Positions 51,306-55,016 of a DNA stretch of 55,016 nt are shown piece after piece. Location of the stretch: contig CAYXFD010000021.1 in assembly GCA_964464175.1 (NCBI GenBank), forward strand, positions 1 through 55,016, written 5' to 3'. The stretch comes from CAYXFD01 sp964464175 (lineage in GTDB: Bacteria > Cloacimonadota > Cloacimonadia > Cloacimonadales > JAJBBL01). Numbering within the stretch: position 1 is the first letter of the stretch; each line of letters starts with the position of its first letter. The translations under genes were made by a program, and so were the position numbers. Below the pieces are notes generated by a model. The model worked only from the letters and a program-made list of their open reading frames with translations. It had not been told where the DNA came from and searched no databases.

Positions 51306-52730
51306 TTACAAGTTGTAATAGAGTATCATCTCGTGAGGGTGTGGTCTGTTATTTACTTTTGCGATCTCTTCTTTCTTATACTCGATCCAGGTGTTGATCA
51401 GATCTTTGCTGAAGACGTTTCCTGCCAGCAGAAACTCGTGATCCTCTTTGAGTGCTTCCAATGCTTCTCCCAGACTGCCGGGAATGGACATAAGCTTGTC
51501 CTGTTTCTCTTTTGGCCAGTCAAAGATATTGTCATCATAAGGTCCCATGCCCAGCTCTGTAGGATTTATTCTGTTCTTAATCCCGTCCAGTCCCGCCATA
51601 AGCAGGGCACTTATCGCCAGATAGGGGTTGCAGGTAGCATCTCCTGTCCGGAACTCAAACCTTTTGCTATCTTCAGCAGTAGCATATTTGGGGATCCTTA
51701 CTGCCGCGCTCCTGTTTGCCAGTCCATAGAATAATTTTACCGGAGCTTCGAATCCGGGGAGTAGCCTTTTGAAGGAGTTCGTGCTCGGATTGGTCAGGGC
51801 TGTAATCGCTCTTCCGTGTTTCAGAATACCACCTATAAAGTAGGTAGCTTCTTCCGAAAGATCAACGTAATTCCCCTTTTTATAGAATATGTTCTGACCC
51901 TGCTTTTTCAGCATAATATGAAAGTGCATTCCGTTACCCGGTTCGTTATAGAGCGGTTTGGGCATGAAGGTTGCCGTAAGCCCGTTTTGATAAGCTACCT
52001 GCCGGATGACGTTTTTCATGATCATCGTATCGTCGGCAATTTTCGGGAAAGGAAGCAGTTCGGTCTCTATCTCCTGCTGACCGGCTAAACCCACTTCATG
52101 ATGGTGATAGTTGATCTTTATCCCCATCTCTTCCAGAATATCGACAACTTCATCTCTTAGCTCTGCATAGCGGTCGAAAGGTACATCCATGTGATAACCC
52201 TTTCGGCAGTCCTGCGAAATTCCGTCTATGTCTTCATGTTCAAAGGGAAGACAACGCTTGTCTTGAGCAGAGGTAAAACTGAAACCGCTGCTGAATTTCT
52301 CACTGAAATATTCCGCTTCATCAAAAATATAGTATTCCAGTTCCGGTATCCAGACAGATTCGTCTGCTATCCCTGTCGAAACCAGATAATCGTGAGCTCT
52401 CTTGGCCACACTGCGGGGATCTTTCATAACCCCGACCCGGGTATCGGCATCACAGATAGTACAGATCATGTTCAGTGTCGGAATCTCTGAAAACGGATCG
52501 ATAAATGCCGATTTAATGTCCGGCATCATTATCATATCTCCTGCCTCAACAGATTTCATTCCCCCCGGAATGCTTGAACCGTCGAAGGGAATTCCGTCCT
52601 GCAGCACCTTTTCCAGCCTTCTCACCGGGAATGTATTGTGATACCAGCGTCCGAAAAGATCGGAATACTTCAGATCAATAAACCTGATCTCATTCTCAAT
52701 GATCAACTGCTTTAACTTTTCTAAGTCCAT
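51306..52730 (-). CDS. glnA: Glutamine synthetase, type I
   Basis: A 474-residue GS that makes glutamine from glutamate, ammonia and ATP; it normally forms dodecamers. Seen are FDGSSIPGG (D50 region), the metal-binding IPELEYYIFD (E130, E132), HHHEVGLAGQQE, GNGMHFH, and TNPSTNSFKRLLPGFEAPV. At the site where enteric GS carries the adenylylated Tyr397 (NLYDLPPEE) this protein has NIFDWPKEK with Phe403, so GlnE-type control by adenylylation is not possible at that position. ATG has a strong GGAGGAAT site. It is the last gene of a three-gene operon. Confidence 0.92.
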   Translation of the reverse strand: MDLEKLKQLIIENEIRFIDLKYSDLFGRWYHNTFPVRRLEKVLQDGIPFDGSSIPGGMKSVEAGDMIMMPDIKSAFIDPFSEIPTLNMICTICDADTRVGVMKDPRSVAKRAHDYLVSTGIADESVWIPELEYYIFDEAEYFSEKFSSGFSFTSAQDKRCLPFEHEDIDGISQDCRKGYHMDVPFDRYAELRDEVVDILEEMGIKINYHHHEVGLAGQQEIETELLPFPKIADDTMIMKNVIRQVAYQNGLTATFMPKPLYNEPGNGMHFHIMLKKQGQNIFYKKGNYVDLSEEATYFIGGILKHGRAITALTNPSTNSFKRLLPGFEAPVKLFYGLANRSAAVRIPKYATAEDSKRFEFRTGDATCNPYLAISALLMAGLDGIKNRINPTELGMGPYDDNIFDWPKEKQDKLMSIPGSLGEALEALKEDHEFLLAGNVFSKDLINTWIEYKKEEIAKVNNRPHPHEMILYYNL

Positions 52731-52764
52731 TATTCCTCCATCTATGTTTTATTAATATACTCGA

Positions 52765-53433
52765 TCAGAACAGACCGTAGCCGGTCAACAGACGCAAAAG
52801 AATATTAATCGGCGGCAGAATTATCCTTCCGATTAAATTCCAGCCAAAAAGATATGAAGCTAAAATAATTCCCATAAAGACAAGCATCCCTTTTCTTTCG
52901 AAACGCATATAGGGATAATAGAGATGGTCGGGCAGAAAGATCCCGAGTACCTTGGAACCGTCTAAGGGGGGAAAAGGAATGAGATTAAAACAACCGAGCA
53001 ACAGATTAAAAAAGACGATCATAAAAGCCGTTTCCATTACGAAACTCATCACTCTGCCGCTGAAAGCATAAGGATGATAAGGAAGCACACTCAATATTCT
53101 TATCAGTATGGAAAAGAGTATGGCAATAATGAAATTCGAGGCAGGTCCTGCCGCAGCACTTAATCCGGTATCTCTTTTCAGATCTTTGAAATTGTAGGGA
53201 TTGAGCGGTACCGGCTTGGCATAACCGAAGACCAAAGCACCCCGGGTCGAGATTAAGAGCAGGATCGGTAATATGACAGTACCAAACAAATCTATATGTT
53301 TCATTGGGTTTAACGAAAGCCTGCCGTACCGCTTAGCCGTATCATCACCAAGCAGCAGGGCAGCCACACCATGACTGACCTCATGGATAATGATACTCAT
53401 TAATATCACCGGAACTATGATCAAATATTGCAT
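52765..53433 (-). CDS. Site-2-protease-like M50 membrane metalloprotease
   Basis: A 222-residue polytopic membrane protein of the small M50B (YwhC/FtsH-independent S2P-like) group. Zinc ligands are HEVSH (H17, H21 with catalytic E18) and NLIPFPPLDGSK (D158). About five or six helices. It is a compact single-domain form without PDZ or CBS modules. It would cleave within the membrane; no anti-sigma or other substrate gene is adjacent. It lies between tyrS (38-bp gap) and glnA (34-bp gap). ATG has AAGGAAAG upstream. Confidence 0.87.
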   Translation of the reverse strand: MQYLIIVPVILMSIIIHEVSHGVAALLLGDDTAKRYGRLSLNPMKHIDLFGTVILPILLLISTRGALVFGYAKPVPLNPYNFKDLKRDTGLSAAAGPASNFIIAILFSILIRILSVLPYHPYAFSGRVMSFVMETAFMIVFFNLLLGCFNLIPFPPLDGSKVLGIFLPDHLYYPYMRFERKGMLVFMGIILASYLFGWNLIGRIILPPINILLRLLTGYGLF

Positions 53434-53471
53434 CTACTTTCCTTTCTGATCTTTCTTCTTTTCTTTTGTTC

Positions 53472-54674
53472 TTAGGCTTTTACGACTTTCAGGAATCTTC
53501 TCTTCCCAACCTTTATCAAAAGTTCGCCCTCTATCTCGAGCTGTTCGTCGGCATCAGTTACCTTTCTGTTATTTACGGTTACCGCATTCTGCTTGATCAT
53601 TCTTCTTGCTTCTCCCCCGGACTGGCAAAGACCGGAGTCAGTCAGAAGTTTGACTATCCATAACGGTGATATTTCACTTTGAAAGACCGGTATATCTGCC
53701 GGAATATCCTTCTGGGCAAAGACTTTCTCGAATTCTGATTCAGCCTCTTTTGCCGTCTCTTCTCCATGGAAGAATGATACTATTCTGCGGGCTAAGTCCT
53801 GCTTGATATACTTAGGGTTCTTATCCCCCTCCAGATCCTTTTTGATTTCGGCAATCTCGCTTTCTTCCGCTCTGGTCGTCAGACGAAAATACTGCAGGAT
53901 AAGATCGTCGGGGATAGACATTATCTTGCCGTATTTCTCGTTCGGCGGATCAAAGACAGCTACATAGTTGTTCAAGCTCTTACTCATCTTATTGACACCG
54001 TCTGTTCCGGTCAATATGGGGAAAAGCATGGCTATCTGCTGTTCCATTCCGAAATAACGCTGCATGTCTCTTCCAGCCAGAATATTGAACTTCTGCTCGG
54101 TTGCCCCTAATTCAATATCGGCTTCTATGGCTACCGAATCATAACCCTGTAAAACCGGATACATCAGTTCATGCATGGCCAGAGGCAGCCCTTTTTCATA
54201 GCGTGTTCGGAAAGTATCGTGAGCCAGAAACTGGGCTAAAGTAAATTTGGAAAGTAGCTGAATGACCTCGAGCAGCTTCATTTCACTGAACCATTCCGAT
54301 TGCCAGCGGACTTCCGTCCTTTCCCTGTCCAGAACAGTGTATAGCTGTTCCATATACCGCTCGGCATTCTTTCTTACCATTTCGGCAGTTAAGGGTGGTC
54401 TGGAAGTGTCTCTCCCTGTCGGATCACCGATCTGTGCTGTGAAATCTCCGATAATAATAACTCCGGTATGTCCCAGATCCTGAAATTCCCGCATCTTCCT
54501 GATCGGTACCAGATGACCGATGTGGACATCACTTCCCGTCGGGTCTATTCCGTACTTTATTCGTAAAGGTTTGCCGGTTTTTTCAGCTTTATTTAGTTTG
54601 GCAACCATCTCCTCTTCCGGTATCATCTCTTCGACACCACGTTTGATGACTGCTAATTCTGCTTCCCTTGTCAC
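53472..54674 (-). CDS. tyrS: Tyrosyl-tRNA synthetase
   Basis: A 400-residue class I synthetase that charges tRNA-Tyr. The ATP-binding HIGH sequence is at residues 51-54 (DVHIGHLVP) and KMSKS at 229-233. The tyrosine-specific region YPVLQGYDSVAIEADIELGATEQKFN is complete. The last ~65 residues form an S4-type RNA-binding domain (GGEARRMIKQNAVTVNNRKV). Start is GTG at 54672-54674 with GGAG six bases upstream. It heads the operon with the M50 protease and glnA; a minus-strand TTGACA at 54723-54728 is a candidate -35 box. Confidence 0.95.
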   Translation of the reverse strand: MTREAELAVIKRGVEEMIPEEEMVAKLNKAEKTGKPLRIKYGIDPTGSDVHIGHLVPIRKMREFQDLGHTGVIIIGDFTAQIGDPTGRDTSRPPLTAEMVRKNAERYMEQLYTVLDRERTEVRWQSEWFSEMKLLEVIQLLSKFTLAQFLAHDTFRTRYEKGLPLAMHELMYPVLQGYDSVAIEADIELGATEQKFNILAGRDMQRYFGMEQQIAMLFPILTGTDGVNKMSKSLNNYVAVFDPPNEKYGKIMSIPDDLILQYFRLTTRAEESEIAEIKKDLEGDKNPKYIKQDLARRIVSFFHGEETAKEAESEFEKVFAQKDIPADIPVFQSEISPLWIVKLLTDSGLCQSGGEARRMIKQNAVTVNNRKVTDADEQLEIEGELLIKVGKRRFLKVVKA

Positions 54675-54791
54675 TTCTCACTCCGTCTTGTTTTCGGGTC
54701 AAATTATTGGTAAAGCCTTATTTGTCAATCTTTAACGGAACTGCAGCAAATAGTTTCAATCGGACATTTTCCTTTCTGAAGAATTGAAGTT

Positions 54792-54820
54792 TTGACACTA
54801 CTAATCGGTGCCGATATTTG
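54792..54820 (+). promoter_or_regulatory. Possible promoter near the right edge
   Basis: TTGACA (54792-54797), 17 bp, then TATTTG (54815-54820), on the plus strand, pointing out of the window and divergent from tyrS. Confidence 0.4.
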
Positions 54821-54890
54821 CTGCCCGATGGATTGTTGGATAATCTATAGAAAGAGCAGGAGAAGAAACTGAGTTCCTTACCTTACACGG

Positions 54891-55016
54891 ATGTATCTGA
54901 TAGTAACTATGACCCTCTCCCGCATTACCGATATCAGCAAATTAAAGGATCTCTTTCGCTCAGACGGGGCATGGAGACTGTGTGAAAACCAAATACCAAA
55001 TAACGATAATATGTAC
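54891..55016 (+). CDS. Possible partial ORF running off the window
   Basis: An ATG at 54891 opens a frame with no stop for 42 codons to the end of the window (MYLIVTMTLSRITDISK...). A TGA lies in frame just upstream (54870-54872), so the start could be real. Ribosome site is weak. No family resemblance is seen, and the rest lies outside. It sits about 70 bp downstream of a possible promoter. Confidence 0.3.
   Translation, partial: MYLIVTMTLSRITDISKLKDLFRSDGAWRLCENQIPNNDNMY

Noticed and set aside
1..55016. CRISPR array
   Set aside because: No regularly spaced identical direct repeats with unique spacers were seen; the repeats present are irregular and of differing length.

Overview
The window looks like a chromosome segment of an uncultured-type, low-to-medium GC, Gram-negative bacterium of the FCB group, and Candidatus Cloacimonadota or a close relative is my best guess. 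The evidence is several secreted proteins ending in an NPF(N)-type C-terminal sorting/FlgD-like tail (start 14609, 28158, 32215 and 38966), a PorV/PorQ-like outer-membrane protein, BamD, an Omp85-like barrel, an MCE protein, and intergenic regions full of short dispersed repeats. This assignment is inference; no 16S rRNA is present.

Layout. (1) 101-9735, minus strand: a tight surface-polysaccharide operon (O-antigen ligase/polymerase-like, two types of NodB-like deacetylase, ATP-grasp ligase, GNAT-like transferase, CapA-like protein, one GT4 glycosyltransferase, Wzx-like flippase), with several 4-bp or 1-bp gene overlaps. (2) 9736-15844: two FAD oxidases (GlcD-like, LhgO-like) and a secreted tail-bearing protein, separated by gene-free stretches rich in repeats, hairpins and possible insertion-sequence scars. 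(3) 15845-23571: tRNA-Gly, then minus-strand housekeeping genes: AmiC-type amidase with an AMIN/TPR membrane partner, nadD, bamD, a small membrane protein with a C9 tract, an M18 aminopeptidase, greA and a HEAT-like protein. (4) 23839-32215: a secretion block of a subtilase, a PorV/PorQ-like protein and a giant M6-like protein whose HExxH motif is destroyed. (5) 32239-33150: terminator, small zinc-ribbon protein, EF-P. (6) From tRNA-Val at 33528 the strand changes to plus: RadC, nitrilase-family amidase, radical SAM protein, a cysteine desulfurase-SelD fusion, a 934-aa secreted protein with its own promoter, a possible 46-aa leader ORF and a terminator, mnmG, MCE protein, a protease-propeller-barrel fusion, a GlmM-like mutase and a DMT transporter. 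(7) 50384-54674, minus: methyltransferase, then tyrS - site-2 protease - glnA as an operon. A possible partial ORF runs off the right edge.

How the genes fit together. Most of the window concerns the cell envelope: glycan assembly and de-N-acetylation, peptidoglycan cleavage, outer-membrane assembly, and protein export through a PorV-dependent, type IX-like route. The fused desulfurase-SelD suggests selenium metabolism in this organism, although no selA, selB or tRNA-Sec lies in the window. The most unusual items are the inactive-looking M6 homologue in the secretion block, the HExxH/propeller/Omp85 fusion, the IscS-SelD fusion, the leader ORF abutting the 934-aa secreted protein, the C9 tract, and the structured gene-free DNA at 10.1-10.3 kb and 14.9-15.8 kb.
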